Source: Hyphococcus sp.
GTDB taxonomy: Bacteria; Pseudomonadota; Alphaproteobacteria; Caulobacterales; Parvularculaceae
NCBI GenBank assembly: GCA_021776245.1
Contig: JAJFGF010000026.1
Span: forward strand, 1 to 36,857
Length of the DNA: 36,857 bases
Reading direction: 5' to 3'
This document shows, one piece after another, positions 7,597 to 16,243 of the stretch; the first letter of the stretch is position 1, and each line of letters starts with the position of its first letter. The position numbers and the translations under genes were made by a program. The notes below the pieces were generated by a model. That model had not been told where the DNA came from and did not search any database. It worked only from the letters and a program-made list of their open reading frames with translations.

Positions 7597-8067
7597 TTAG
7601 TTGACGAACTTCGGAAATTGATCGGTCGCATATTGGGCGTGGCAAGAGGTGCATGCTTCGATCATCCGGCCAAATTGCAGCTGTTGCAATGGTTTGTTTC
7701 CGGCGCTCGCCGCCCGGGCTAGCGCAGCAGAAATTTCATGAAAATTCTTGTCCATCTCTAGAAAGCCTTTCGGCGCGACAGCCATAAGATGCGCTTTGTC
7801 CTCGGCGGTCATCGATTGTTCCAGGATGAAACTGTCATGAATTTGTTGCGCCAGAAGCGCCACACGCTCATCATCTCCGGCTATGAGGGCCGCAAAGATT
7901 TCCTGGCTGGCGTCATTGATGGAGACCATCTCTTTACGCAGGAGGTCCTGAATTTTGGGCGCCAGTTTCGGTGCGACTGGTTCTGCGCTTTGTTCCGGCG
8001 AGCAACCATTAAACGCGAGAACAAGCAGCGATATAAACAACAGCTTTCCTGAGTATCTTTTGATCAT
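7597..8067 (-). CDS. Class II (c'-like) cytochrome c lipoprotein
   Basis: About 156 residues from the ATG at 8067, chosen because it begins a lipoprotein signal (MIKRYSGKLLFISLLVLAFNGCS, lipobox FNGC). The mature part is helical, and a single haem-binding motif, CTSCH, lies close to the C-terminus (EACTSCHAQYATDQFPKF). A C-terminal CxxCH in a four-helix protein is the pattern of cytochromes c' and c556. The family binds NO or transfers electrons in the periplasm. It lies 134 bp beyond the TetR gene on the same strand. A link to the exporter is not obvious; an NO-related role could fit the distant norB gene but is speculative. Confidence 0.72.
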   Translation of the reverse strand: MIKRYSGKLLFISLLVLAFNGCSPEQSAEPVAPKLAPKIQDLLRKEMVSINDASQEIFAALIAGDDERVALLAQQIHDSFILEQSMTAEDKAHLMAVAPKGFLEMDKNFHEISAALARAASAGNKPLQQLQFGRMIEACTSCHAQYATDQFPKFVN

Positions 8068-8201
8068 GGTTGATCCATTCTTTGGAGTAGGGTCCGGACT
8101 CATTTCGTCCGGCATCTGATTGCGGACGGACGTAACATGGATATCAAGTTTCGGCCGAGTTTTCACGCATTGTCGCTTTTCCGCGCATGGGCCACATCGG
8201 T

Positions 8202-8888
8202 TCATAGCGCGCCTAACAAGCGAATATTTTCACGAATAAGCGTGGTGAGAAGCGCAATATCCCCCTGATCGAGTTTTTTGGTCTCTAATGTACGCAGCGT
8301 GAGCGCGCGTGCTGTTCGAAACACGAACACTTGACCAATCAGTGAAAGCGCACGCAGCCGCGCACGTTTGGAGCCTGGTTCGTCACGAGCGGCGATTGCC
8401 GTGAGGTGTGTAACCGCGCGGACGAATCGACCCGAACCATGCTCATAAAGGATGTCGAACGCAGCGGAGGGTGACGCCTGCTCACGCAAAATAAATTGCG
8501 CCCATTTATCACTTTGTTCACCCGTCAGCATCGCAATGAACGGTGTAAATATCTCCTGGAGCAGGGCGATTGCACGCGCGCGAGAGAGGGTGTCGTCATA
8601 AATTTCATGTTCGAAGGTCTCCATCACCGGGCCGATGGTGCGCGCAATCATGTCCGCGATGTGTTGTGCTGCTGCGAGATGCAGCGTTTGCTTGGCGCCG
8701 AAATGATAAGGAATAGCGCTGAGATTGGCGTCCGCCGCTTCGGCTAAGGCGCGTGTGGACGTCGCTTCATATCCAAACTTGCCGAAGAGATCGATCGCGG
8801 CGTCGACAAGCCGCTGCCGCGTCGCGATACTGCGCGCATCGGAGCTTTCGCTTTCATTATCCATTGGGCGTTTTTTTGGTCTTGTCAT
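8202..8888 (-). CDS. cecR: TetR-family repressor, CecR/YbiH-like
   Basis: 228 residues. An N-terminal TetR helix-turn-helix (ATRQRLVDAAIDLFGKFGYEATSTRALAEAADANLSAIPYHF, about residues 22-65) is followed by a C-terminal ligand domain of the CecR (DUF1956) type, with EIFTPFIAMLTGEQSDKWAQFILREQ. In E. coli, CecR (YbiH) controls the ybhGFSR exporter operon. Here the gene lies immediately downstream of the equivalent exporter genes on the same strand, so the assignment rests on both sequence and context. Its ATG overlaps the TAA of a small frame upstream (TAATG), which suggests translational coupling. A dyad at 15637-15653 is a candidate binding site. Confidence 0.8.
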   Translation of the reverse strand: MTRPKKRPMDNESESSDARSIATRQRLVDAAIDLFGKFGYEATSTRALAEAADANLSAIPYHFGAKQTLHLAAAQHIADMIARTIGPVMETFEHEIYDDTLSRARAIALLQEIFTPFIAMLTGEQSDKWAQFILREQASPSAAFDILYEHGSGRFVRAVTHLTAIAARDEPGSKRARLRALSLIGQVFVFRTARALTLRTLETKKLDQGDIALLTTLIRENIRLLGAL

Positions 8889-9088
8889 TATTGAATACCC
8901 TGTCCGGCGTAACGAGGAAAAGTCTTATGGGCTATACCGCGAATTGAGATCGCCGCAATTCCAAATTGCGCCAGTTCAGCGGACGGCTTGATCTGGCGGC
9001 CCGACAATTGACGCACCTCTTCGGTAAAGCCAACTCTGGCTAATGGAATATCGAACAAACCTGCATACGTCATGTCGTCAAGATCCAC
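8888..9088 (-). pseudogene. 66-codon frame, likely remnant of a pyridine nucleotide-disulfide oxidoreductase
   Basis: A frame starting at GTG 9088 overlaps the end of the outer-membrane channel gene by 11 nt and ends in a TAA that overlaps the cecR ATG. Its TYAGLFDIPLARVGFTEEVRQLSGRQIK resembles the dimerisation-domain segment 'PxALFxDPPLGRVGMTExEVRxSGR' of mercuric-reductase-like flavoproteins. No FAD- or NAD-binding part is present. Most likely a short relic. However, the exact fit between two genes with coupled junctions leaves room for a real small protein. Confidence 0.4.
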
Positions 9089-10547
9089 TCAGAGCAATAC
9101 GAGAACTATCAGCGGAGGGCGCACCGCCAACGGCCTTCATCAACGAAACTGCGTGAGTGCGCAGCGACTTTTTCGCTTCGGTCAATTCAATGTCGATCTC
9201 GGCAAGATTGCGCTCAGAATCAAGCACGGCGGAATAACCGTCCTCGCCGGCGTCATATCGAACCGTTGAAACGGCCAGCTCTTCAGCCGCATGGGCCCGC
9301 GCAGAACCAAGCCGGTCGACGATATCATGCGCCCGGTCATAACGGGCGATTGCGCTTTCTGTCTCTTCCAACGCGCGCAAGACTGTTTGCCGATAGAGCG
9401 CCAATGCGGCTTCGGCCTCAGCACGCTCGGCGTCCACCTGCGCCTTGAGCCGGCCGCGCCCAAAAATCGGCAATGAAAGTCTTGGTCCGACGCTTCCGGC
9501 AAAGCTCGCAGCGTTAAACAAGTCAGAAAAGTCTATGGATTCAACGCCTGCTGTCGCCATCAATGTCAATCGCGGTAAAAGATCGGCTTCCGCTACGCCG
9601 ATATCAGCGGTTTCCGCGGCCAGAAGCCGTTCCGCGCCACGCACATCCGGCCGTGCGCGCAGCATGCCTGCAGGTGAGCCGATATCGATTGTGTCGGCGC
9701 CCGGCAGGGCGGCCGCTGAATTGGCGAGATCGATCCTTCCTGACAATTGATCGGGACGAACGCCGGTAAGAACGGCAAGTCGATAGATAGCGGCGCGCGC
9801 TTCGGCTTCGAGCGGCGGGACCTTGGCCTGTGCGCGCAAGAGGTGCGATATCGCACGGTCGAGATCAGATTGCCTTGCGGCGCCAACGGTGAGGCGGGAC
9901 TCGACGAGCCGGGTTGATTGTTTTTGTACATTGACAATCTGACTATGCGCGATGCGCTGGCGTTCGAAGCCAATGAGTTCGATATAGGTGCGTGCAATTT
10001 CCGCTATGGCCGATAATTGCGCCGCTTCAAGATTTTCCGTGGACGCCTCAAGACGCGCATCGGCGGCCTCGATAGCGCGATGTGTTCCGCCGAACACATC
10101 AACTTCCCAGACCGCGTCAAACCCGGCGTCGTAGAGATCCGTATCGGCTTCAAGTCCGATCGCGTCGCTGGCTGGAATAAGGCCGTTTTCGGAACGCGAT
10201 AAAAGTTGAGCGCCAGCGCCGGCCGTGACGCTTGGGTGAAGCCGCCCGGCGGCCTTCCTGCGCAGCGCGCGCGCCTTTCGCAGGTTGGCGCGCAATGCTG
10301 CAAGGTCATAGTTCTGCGCGAGCGCTTCCACGACCAAACCATCGAGTACGGGATCATCAAAGATCCGCCACCACTGCGACTCCGGATTGAGCGGCGACAC
10401 GCGATTGGAAGATTCGGTCCACTCAGTAAGACCTGTTACTTCAGGCTGTGTATAATCGGGACCCGCCTGCTGAAGGCTGGCGCATCCTTCCGCAGCCAAT
10501 GCCAGAAGGAGACAACAGCCTGCCGCAACGCTGTTCTCGCTGATCAT
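9078..10547 (-). CDS. NodT-family outer-membrane efflux lipoprotein (TolC-like channel)
   Basis: 489 residues from the ATG at 10547, chosen because GGAG lies 6 nt upstream; an ATG at 10559 has no ribosome-binding site. The signal ends in a lipobox (LAAEGCASL), followed by the NodT hallmark 'GPDYTQPEV'. Two repeated outer-membrane-efflux helical domains follow, e.g. EASTENLEAAQLSAIAEIARTYIELIG and the RARPDVRGAERLLAAETADIGVAEADLLPRLTL block. It forms the outer-membrane exit duct of tripartite pumps. It starts 29 bp after the last permease gene, so it belongs to the same transcript. The E. coli ybh operon has no dedicated channel; here one is built in. Confidence 0.9.
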   Translation of the reverse strand: MISENSVAAGCCLLLALAAEGCASLQQAGPDYTQPEVTGLTEWTESSNRVSPLNPESQWWRIFDDPVLDGLVVEALAQNYDLAALRANLRKARALRRKAAGRLHPSVTAGAGAQLLSRSENGLIPASDAIGLEADTDLYDAGFDAVWEVDVFGGTHRAIEAADARLEASTENLEAAQLSAIAEIARTYIELIGFERQRIAHSQIVNVQKQSTRLVESRLTVGAARQSDLDRAISHLLRAQAKVPPLEAEARAAIYRLAVLTGVRPDQLSGRIDLANSAAALPGADTIDIGSPAGMLRARPDVRGAERLLAAETADIGVAEADLLPRLTLMATAGVESIDFSDLFNAASFAGSVGPRLSLPIFGRGRLKAQVDAERAEAEAALALYRQTVLRALEETESAIARYDRAHDIVDRLGSARAHAAEELAVSTVRYDAGEDGYSAVLDSERNLAEIDIELTEAKKSLRTHAVSLMKAVGGAPSADSSRIALSGS

Positions 10548-10575
10548 CAAAAACTCCATTTAGGGATAGCGATGG

Positions 10576-11682
10576 TCATGAGGTTTTCTTTCGGAAGAAC
10601 CAGGCGGCGGTCGGCAGGGTGACGGCGGCGATGAGAATGAGCGGGCCGGTGTTTCGCGCGACTTCAAGGGCCGGGAGATCCTTGAGGAATACGCCCTGGG
10701 CGACGACCAGGAAATGCCGCAACGGATTGATCAATGTCAGGGTCTGCATCCAGCTCGGCATGTTTTCCACGGGCGACATGAAGCCGGAGAGGAGAACCGC
10801 GGGCGATGCGAATACGAAAGCGCCGAGAATCGCCTGCTGCTGCGTCGCTGAGATCGCGGAGATGAAGAGGCCAATTCCAATGACCGCCGACAGATAGAAA
10901 AACATGCTTGCATATAGAAGCGGCAGGGATCCAGAGAAGGGGATCTTGAAAATGACCGCCGCCACAAAAATGAAAAACGTTCCGTGTATATACCCAAAAA
11001 TCATTCCGGGCGCGGCCTTGCCGACAACAATCTCAAGCGGCCGCATGGGGGAGACAAGCAATTGATCAAAGGTGCCAAGCTCGCGTTCCCGGGCGACTGA
11101 AAGTGCGGTCACGATGATAGTGGTGAGCAACGTAATCGTCGCAATGAGACCGGGAACCGTGAACCAGTCATATTCGAGATTGGGATTGAACCAGTTTCGC
11201 ACGCGCAACGGCTCAATGACCGGACTGCCATGTGCCTGTGCGGAAACCCGGGCAATGATGTTGGCGAGATATCCATTGACGATTTGGGCGCTGTTCGATT
11301 TGCGTCCGTCCAGAATGATTTGGACATCGGCGGCCTCGCCGGCGCCAATATGCCGGGAAAAATCCTGGCCGATATGAACGACGGCAAGCGCGCGTTGCGC
11401 GTCGATCGTCTCGCGAATTTGCGCCACGCTCTCCAGACGGTAGACATCTTCAAATGGCGCGGCCGCGCGGATTTGCGCTTCAATTTCGCTCCCCCAATAT
11501 CCATTGTCGAGATTGACGATCGCGATATCCGCGTTCTTGACTTCCATCGTCATGGCAAATGCGAAGATGACGAGCTGCAGGACCGGCGGAATGATCAGCG
11601 TCATACGGCCCTTGGGATCGCGCAGGATCGCAAGAAGTTCCTTTATGATGAGGGAGTAAATGCGCCGCCACATATCAATCAA
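10576..11682 (-). CDS. ybhR: ABC-2 type exporter permease, YbhR-like
   Basis: 368 residues, same length as E. coli YbhR. Layout is the ABC-2 pattern: one N-terminal membrane helix (MTLIIPPVLQLVIFAFAMTMEV), a large periplasmic domain (about 50-175), then five membrane helices (e.g. FTVPGLIATITLLTTIIVTALSVARERELGTFDQLLVSPM, with the amphipathic coupling segment ERELGTFDQLLVSP). Its start overlaps the upstream permease by 8 nt, indicating translational coupling. It probably forms a heterodimeric membrane channel with that permease, energised by the double ATPase encoded upstream. The substrate is not readable from sequence; YbhFSR relatives are linked to drug or cation export. Confidence 0.87.
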   Translation of the reverse strand: MIDMWRRIYSLIIKELLAILRDPKGRMTLIIPPVLQLVIFAFAMTMEVKNADIAIVNLDNGYWGSEIEAQIRAAAPFEDVYRLESVAQIRETIDAQRALAVVHIGQDFSRHIGAGEAADVQIILDGRKSNSAQIVNGYLANIIARVSAQAHGSPVIEPLRVRNWFNPNLEYDWFTVPGLIATITLLTTIIVTALSVARERELGTFDQLLVSPMRPLEIVVGKAAPGMIFGYIHGTFFIFVAAVIFKIPFSGSLPLLYASMFFYLSAVIGIGLFISAISATQQQAILGAFVFASPAVLLSGFMSPVENMPSWMQTLTLINPLRHFLVVAQGVFLKDLPALEVARNTGPLILIAAVTLPTAAWFFRKKTS

Positions 11683-12811
11683 TCCGTTTCGGCGTTGCGA
11701 AATAGGTTAAAGCCAGAAACAGAACGCCAACCGCAACCATGTTTCGAATAGCCGGAAACAGCAGCGACCAGGTGTCCCCGGCCAGAAACAGCGTCTGCAG
11801 GCTTGTAACGAAATAGCGTGCAGGAATGATCGTTGTGATTGCCCTGATTGGCGCCGGCATTGAGCTGATTTCAAAAACAAACCCCGAGAGCAGTGTTGCA
11901 GGGAGGAATCCTGTAAAAAGCGCAAGCTGCGAGGCGACAAACTGGTTTTTTGTGGCCGCCGAGATCAACAAGCCCTGGCCGAGGGCCGGGAGCAGAAATG
12001 CGGCGGCGACAGCGCCAAGCGCCCAAACAGATCCGCGAAAAGGAACGCCAAAAATTAAAACAGCCGCAAGCGCACAAAGGACCAGCGAACTCATGCCCAA
12101 AGCGAAATACGGGACAATCTTTGACAGCAGCAATTCAATGCGACTGACTGGCGTCGCAAGCACCGCCTCCATCGTGCCGCGTTCCCATTCGCGCGCAATT
12201 ACCAGCGCCGTGAGCAATGTTCCGATGATCGTCATCACGACCGCGGTCGAGCCCGGTACGAGGTTATACCGGCTTGTCAGTTCGGCGTTGAACCAGAAGC
12301 GTGGCTGACTTTCGATGCTCGCCGGGGGAGCGCGTCCCGTGTCTCGAAGATATTTGTTCTGCCAGACTGCGTAAACGCCACGGGCGTAATTTGCGACGAA
12401 TTGAGCGGTGTTTGGCTGGGAGCCGTCCGTAATGATCTGTACTGCTGAGGGATCTTTGCGGCGCAGTCTCTCGGTGAAATCAGATGGAATAACAACGACG
12501 CCCCGAAGACGTCCGGCGACCAGTTCTTGCTCGACAGCGCGGCGATCAAAGGCAAGCGTCACATCGAAATAGCGTGACGCCTGAAAAGACTGCGACAGGC
12601 TTCGGGCGTCGGGCCTTGCATCTTCAACGACGACGCCAATGCGAACGGTGTTGGCGTCAAGCGAGACGCCGAAGCCGAACAGAAACAACAAAAGGAGCGG
12701 CAAGACAAAGGCGATTACGATGCTGGATGGGTCGCGCACGATCTGAAAAGTTTCTTTACGGGCCATCGTGATGATGCGCCGGCCTGACTCGAGCGCAGCT
12801 TGACCAGCCAT
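11675..12811 (-). CDS. ybhS: ABC-2 type exporter permease, YbhS-like
   Basis: 378 residues. It has one N-terminal membrane helix (SSIVIAFVLPLLLLFLFGFGVSLD), a soluble domain (about 50-170) and five C-terminal helices with the ABC-2 motif AREWERGTMEAVLATPVSRIELLLSKI. This is the partner of the next permease; the pair are paralogues. The stop and start codons overlap at both ends (1 nt shared with the ATPase gene, 8 nt with the next permease), so the four core genes are one translationally coupled unit. The gene symbol follows order and size in the E. coli operon. Confidence 0.87.
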   Translation of the reverse strand: MAGQAALESGRRIITMARKETFQIVRDPSSIVIAFVLPLLLLFLFGFGVSLDANTVRIGVVVEDARPDARSLSQSFQASRYFDVTLAFDRRAVEQELVAGRLRGVVVIPSDFTERLRRKDPSAVQIITDGSQPNTAQFVANYARGVYAVWQNKYLRDTGRAPPASIESQPRFWFNAELTSRYNLVPGSTAVVMTIIGTLLTALVIAREWERGTMEAVLATPVSRIELLLSKIVPYFALGMSSLVLCALAAVLIFGVPFRGSVWALGAVAAAFLLPALGQGLLISAATKNQFVASQLALFTGFLPATLLSGFVFEISSMPAPIRAITTIIPARYFVTSLQTLFLAGDTWSLLFPAIRNMVAVGVLFLALTYFATPKRID

Positions 12812-14550
12812 TATGCGGCCTCCTTCGCATCAGACCGACGAACGAGCTCGATGAAGGCGTCTTCCATTGTGGGCGCTTCGGTTTCGGGGCTGCGGATGGC
12901 GTTTTTGAGGTCATCCGGCGTTCCTTCAGAAATCGTCCGTCCACGGTATATCAGGCTGATGCGATCGCAATATTCAGCTTCCTCCATGAAATGCGTTGTC
13001 ACCAGTACAGCGACGTTTTTCGCAGTCAGGGCGTTAATGTGAGACCAGAATTCACGGCGTGTGATTGGATCAACGCCCGAGGTCGGCTCATCGAGAAACA
13101 GGACGTCCGGTTCATGGAGGAGGGCGGCCGCCAGCGCCAGTCGCTGTTTGAACCCGAGCGGCAATGTTTTTGCCGAAATCCTCCGATAGTTCTCAAGATC
13201 AAACACCTCTAGCATCGTCTCAATGCGCTGCCGCGCGCGATTCCTGCTCAATCCGTAAACACCGGAAAAAAACTCAAGGTTCTGGGCAACCGATAGTTCG
13301 CCATAAAGCGAAAACTTTTGCGCCATGTATCCGAGCCGGCCTCGCGCGTCCGCCGTCGCGGTTCGAAGATCGAACCCGGCGACCCGGCCTTCCCCTTCGG
13401 AAGGCGTCAGCAGGCCGCAGAGCATCTTGAACGTCGTCGATTTGCCCGCGCCGTTAGGACCAAGCAGGCCGAAAATCTCTCCGCGTTTGATCGAAAATGA
13501 AATATCGCCCGCCGCTGTGAAGTCGCCATACCGTTTGGTCAAACCGCGCGCTTCGACGGCGGGCCTGCCATCGTCGGTATGCGATGTCATGGCGTCTGCG
13601 AGCGGCGAACTTCCCTCCGGGCCTCCGCCGAGGGCGTCTACGAATGCGTCCTCGAACCGCGGGGGGACCGGTTCGAGGACGCCAGCAACTTCCACGACGG
13701 CGGGGGGCGGGGCGCCGTCAGCAACAGAAGTCTTGTCTTGCACAAGAATGCGAATGGCGTCGCCAAGAATGATGGCGTCGCTGACGAGATTATCGCCGAG
13801 GAGACGCGACAATACTGTGCGCCTCTCTGCAGGAGAGGGCTTTGCGACGAAGACGCGGCCCTCAACGCGGCGCGTCAGCTCTGCCGGAGGACCTGCGAAT
13901 AACAATTTCCCTTCGTTCAACAATAGAACATGATTGCAGCGTTCAGCTTCATCCAGATAGGCTGTTGACCAGACAACCGCCATGCTTTCATTGACGAGCC
14001 CTTGTACCATGCGCCACAGCTCGCGCCGGGAGATCGGATCGACGCCCACTGACGGCTCATCGAGAAGAAGGAGGCGCGGCCGTTTAAGAAGCGCGCAGGC
14101 AAGACCAAGCTTTTGTTTCATGCCGCCCGACAATGCGCCGGCGAGCCGGCCGGTGAACCGGGCAAGGTCTGTGAACTCAAGAAGCTCAGCGAAAGTCGTC
14201 TGCCGCTCCGCCGCCGGCAGGCCTTTCAGATTGGCGTAAATGTCGAGGTTTTCCTGCACCGTCAGATCTTCATAGAGACCGAATTTTTGCGGCATATAGC
14301 CGATCATTCGGTGAAGCGTGTTATGGGATTGTGTTGCGTCTTTGCCATTGACGAGCACCCGTCCTTCGTCCGGACGGCTGAGACCGGTCAGCAGACGGAT
14401 GAGCGTTGTCTTTCCGGCGCCGTCAGGTCCGACAAGACCGGTAATGCGGCCAGTGGCGATTTCGCCGTCGATCGAATCGAGGGCCGGAGGCGCGTTTGAT
14501 GCAAAACGCTTGGTGACATTCTCAATACGGATGAAAGGATCGTTCTGCAT
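12811..14550 (-). CDS. ybhF: Double ABC ATPase, YbhF-like
   Basis: 579 residues with two fused nucleotide-binding domains, as in E. coli YbhF. Domain 1: Walker A GPDGAGKTT (41-49), signature LSGGMKQ (140-146), Walker B LLLDEP. Domain 2: Walker A GPNGAGKST (364-372), Walker B LFLDEP (about 484-489). Here the signature reads LPLGFKQ (463-469) instead of LSGGQ, so one of the two composite ATP sites is probably weak. H-loop histidine is present in domain 2 (VTTHFMEEAE); domain 1 has STAYLDEAE, without the histidine. The asymmetry points to one main hydrolytic site. Located 12 bp after the membrane-fusion gene and sharing one base with the next permease gene. Confidence 0.92.
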   Translation of the reverse strand: MQNDPFIRIENVTKRFASNAPPALDSIDGEIATGRITGLVGPDGAGKTTLIRLLTGLSRPDEGRVLVNGKDATQSHNTLHRMIGYMPQKFGLYEDLTVQENLDIYANLKGLPAAERQTTFAELLEFTDLARFTGRLAGALSGGMKQKLGLACALLKRPRLLLLDEPSVGVDPISRRELWRMVQGLVNESMAVVWSTAYLDEAERCNHVLLLNEGKLLFAGPPAELTRRVEGRVFVAKPSPAERRTVLSRLLGDNLVSDAIILGDAIRILVQDKTSVADGAPPPAVVEVAGVLEPVPPRFEDAFVDALGGGPEGSSPLADAMTSHTDDGRPAVEARGLTKRYGDFTAAGDISFSIKRGEIFGLLGPNGAGKSTTFKMLCGLLTPSEGEGRVAGFDLRTATADARGRLGYMAQKFSLYGELSVAQNLEFFSGVYGLSRNRARQRIETMLEVFDLENYRRISAKTLPLGFKQRLALAAALLHEPDVLFLDEPTSGVDPITRREFWSHINALTAKNVAVLVTTHFMEEAEYCDRISLIYRGRTISEGTPDDLKNAIRSPETEAPTMEDAFIELVRRSDAKEAA

Positions 14551-14562
14551 GCCGCTCGCTCG

Positions 14563-15570
14563 TCACCCTGATTTTCGCGCCGGCGTCAATCGAACGGTGA
14601 CGGGCATGCCCTGGCGCAGTCCGTCATCGGGTTCATCGACGATGATCCGAACCTGGTAAACGAGATCGCTCCTGAGGTCCGGCGTTTCTACGGTTTTCGG
14701 CGTAAACTCGGCGACCGGCGAAACAAATCCGACCTGGCCCTGATAAGGGCGGTCGGGATCGGCGTCTGTCATGATTTCCGCCACCGTTCCGGGCGCCACA
14801 AGACCAAGCGCAGGCTCTTCAATATACGCGCGGATCCAGACAGGGCGTGTGAGCGCCATGGTCAAAACCGGTTCGCCGGCTTGCAGGATTGATCCGCGCT
14901 CGCGGACGCGGGCGAGTATTGTTCCGTCCGAAGGCGCGACAAGACTTGCGTCATTGACTTTCGTCCGTGCGGATGCGGCGGCCGCCTCGGCCGCCTGAAG
15001 TGCGGCATTGGCGGCGGCGATTTCTTCGCTGCGGAAGCCTTCGATCGCGATGGCGAGATCTTCGCGCGCCGCCGCCAGCCGTTCATTGGCGGCGCCGAGC
15101 GCGGCGACGCTTTCATCGAACAGCTGCTGCGAAACGGCGCCGGATTTCACGAGAACCGCCCGGCGGTCATAATTTTGCTGCGCCATTCTGGCGCCCGCTT
15201 CAAATTCGGCGACCCGCGCGCGCGCGCGATCAATTTCGGCGGGGCGAAGGCCAGCTTCAAGGCGGCTCAGCTCTGCTATGCGCACTGCAACTTCAGCCTC
15301 CGTCACTTTCAGCGCATCTGAATATGGCGTTGCATCGAGGCGGGCGATGAAATCGCCGGCGGTCACTGCGTCGCCCTCTTCAAACATCACGTCTTCGAGT
15401 TTGCCGGAAACGCGAAACGCCAGCTCAACCTGGCGAATCTCGACATTACCATAGAGAACCAGCGCCCCGTCGCCGCCAGTATTGAAGCGATCCGTCTGGG
15501 ATATGAGAAAAAAACCGCCAAGAGCGACAATGGCGACGATAACGGCTCCAGCCAGAACTTTCCTAGGCAT
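14563..15570 (-). CDS. ybhG: HlyD-type membrane fusion protein, YbhG-like
   Basis: 335 residues. The N-terminal membrane anchor is MPRKVLAGAVIVAIVALGGFFLI. Then come the first biotinyl-lipoyl half (GNVEIRQVELAFRVSGKLEDVMFEEGDAVTAGDFIARLD), a long alpha-helical hairpin (about 85-200, EARAAxx-rich coiled coil), the second lipoyl half (DASLVAPSDGTILARVRERGSILQAGEPVLTM) and a beta-barrel C-terminus (GMPVTVRLTPARKSG). It bridges the inner-membrane permeases to the outer-membrane channel. First gene of the exporter transcript; the upstream region carries the dyad described at 15637-15653. Confidence 0.9.
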   Translation of the reverse strand: MPRKVLAGAVIVAIVALGGFFLISQTDRFNTGGDGALVLYGNVEIRQVELAFRVSGKLEDVMFEEGDAVTAGDFIARLDATPYSDALKVTEAEVAVRIAELSRLEAGLRPAEIDRARARVAEFEAGARMAQQNYDRRAVLVKSGAVSQQLFDESVAALGAANERLAAAREDLAIAIEGFRSEEIAAANAALQAAEAAAASARTKVNDASLVAPSDGTILARVRERGSILQAGEPVLTMALTRPVWIRAYIEEPALGLVAPGTVAEIMTDADPDRPYQGQVGFVSPVAEFTPKTVETPDLRSDLVYQVRIIVDEPDDGLRQGMPVTVRLTPARKSG

Positions 15571-15636
15571 AAGCGACTTCTCTCTTGTGGGACGCGCAAA
15601 CGATCAACTTGGCGGCGGACGGCTGTATACTATCTG

Positions 15637-15653
15637 TGCGAACGCTTTTCGCA
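15637..15653. promoter_or_regulatory. Candidate CecR operator upstream of the exporter genes
   Basis: TGCGAA (15637-15642), a 5-nt spacer, and TTCGCA (15648-15653) form a perfect inverted repeat of 17 bp. A GTATAC at 15625-15630, on the downstream side for minus-strand transcription, could be part of a -10 element, so the dyad would lie in the promoter spacer. Repressor identity is inferred only from gene context. Confidence 0.4.
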
Positions 15654-15692
15654 TCCATACGCCATATTTCCTGAGCATTCATTGACATCGCA

Positions 15693-16157
15693 TTATCCGC
15701 TTGCTGTTCGTGCAGTGAAACAGGGTTGCGCCTCCGGCTCATCGGTCAGCGGCTGCCTCGACTCCTCAGTACACGGTGGCCGGGATCTGCCGATTGACTG
15801 GGCGGATAGCTGATCAAATGTCGTCAGTGCATGAGCGCCGTAGGCAAGAGCAGGACCATCGGCCATAAGGATCGCGCGGCGTATTGCAGTGACGATCTGG
15901 TCGCGGTCGATACGCGAAATCACCGCGCACCGCGCCTGACGATCAATACAGCAATCACAGCGCTGCGCGACGGCCATCGCCAAACCTATTAGCGCCTTCG
16001 ATTGAGCCAGATTGCCCGACGGCGCACCCGTTTTGCCATTGGTCAGCAAGGCGCGGAAATTTTGCAGGGCGCCCGGCGTTACGGCTGATATTTGATCGAG
16101 CTCCGCGGAAAGTTCGTCAGCGGCGCAACACGTAGAATGCATATCATTCAACTCCAT
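15693..16157 (-). CDS. Carboxymuconolactone decarboxylase / AhpD-like family protein
   Basis: 154 residues. The core SKALIGLAMAVAQRCDCCIDRQ followed by ILMADGPALAYGAHALTTF is the CMD/AhpD helix bundle with its redox CxxC (CDCC). In active AhpD-type proteins the motif continues to a histidine (CxxCxxxH); here the position reads glutamine (CIDRQ), so peroxidase activity is doubtful. An N-terminal CC pair (STCCAADEL) and a C-terminal tail of about 35 residues rich in proline and charge lie outside the domain. The start may be the ATG at 16157 or 16142. It is transcribed away from phaC and lies 122 bp upstream of the exporter on the same strand. Function unknown; thiol or peroxide chemistry is the family's theme. 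Confidence 0.7.
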   Translation of the reverse strand: MELNDMHSTCCAADELSAELDQISAVTPGALQNFRALLTNGKTGAPSGNLAQSKALIGLAMAVAQRCDCCIDRQARCAVISRIDRDQIVTAIRRAILMADGPALAYGAHALTTFDQLSAQSIGRSRPPCTEESRQPLTDEPEAQPCFTARTASG

Positions 16158-16229
16158 CGCTTTGTCTTAAATCAATTTCGCATGACCGGTTCATGGCTAC
16201 AGTGCCATCATCATTACAAACGATAAAAT

Positions 16230-16243
16230 AGTACGAATGTATG
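16230..16243. promoter_or_regulatory. Weak second copy of the AGTAC dyad
   Basis: AGTACGAATGTATG matches the perfect dyad at 16423-16436 in 8 of its 10 arm bases. It lies 73 bp upstream of the CMD-family gene, transcribed leftward. It may be a second site for the same regulator. The rest of the spacer 16158-16422 is AT-rich and shows no gene. Confidence 0.3.

Noticed and set aside
12574-14659. Long plus-strand open frames (up to 202 codons) inside the ATPase and permease genes.
   Set aside because: They are shadows of GC-rich coding on the other strand, rich in R, P and A, without ribosome-binding sites or family motifs.
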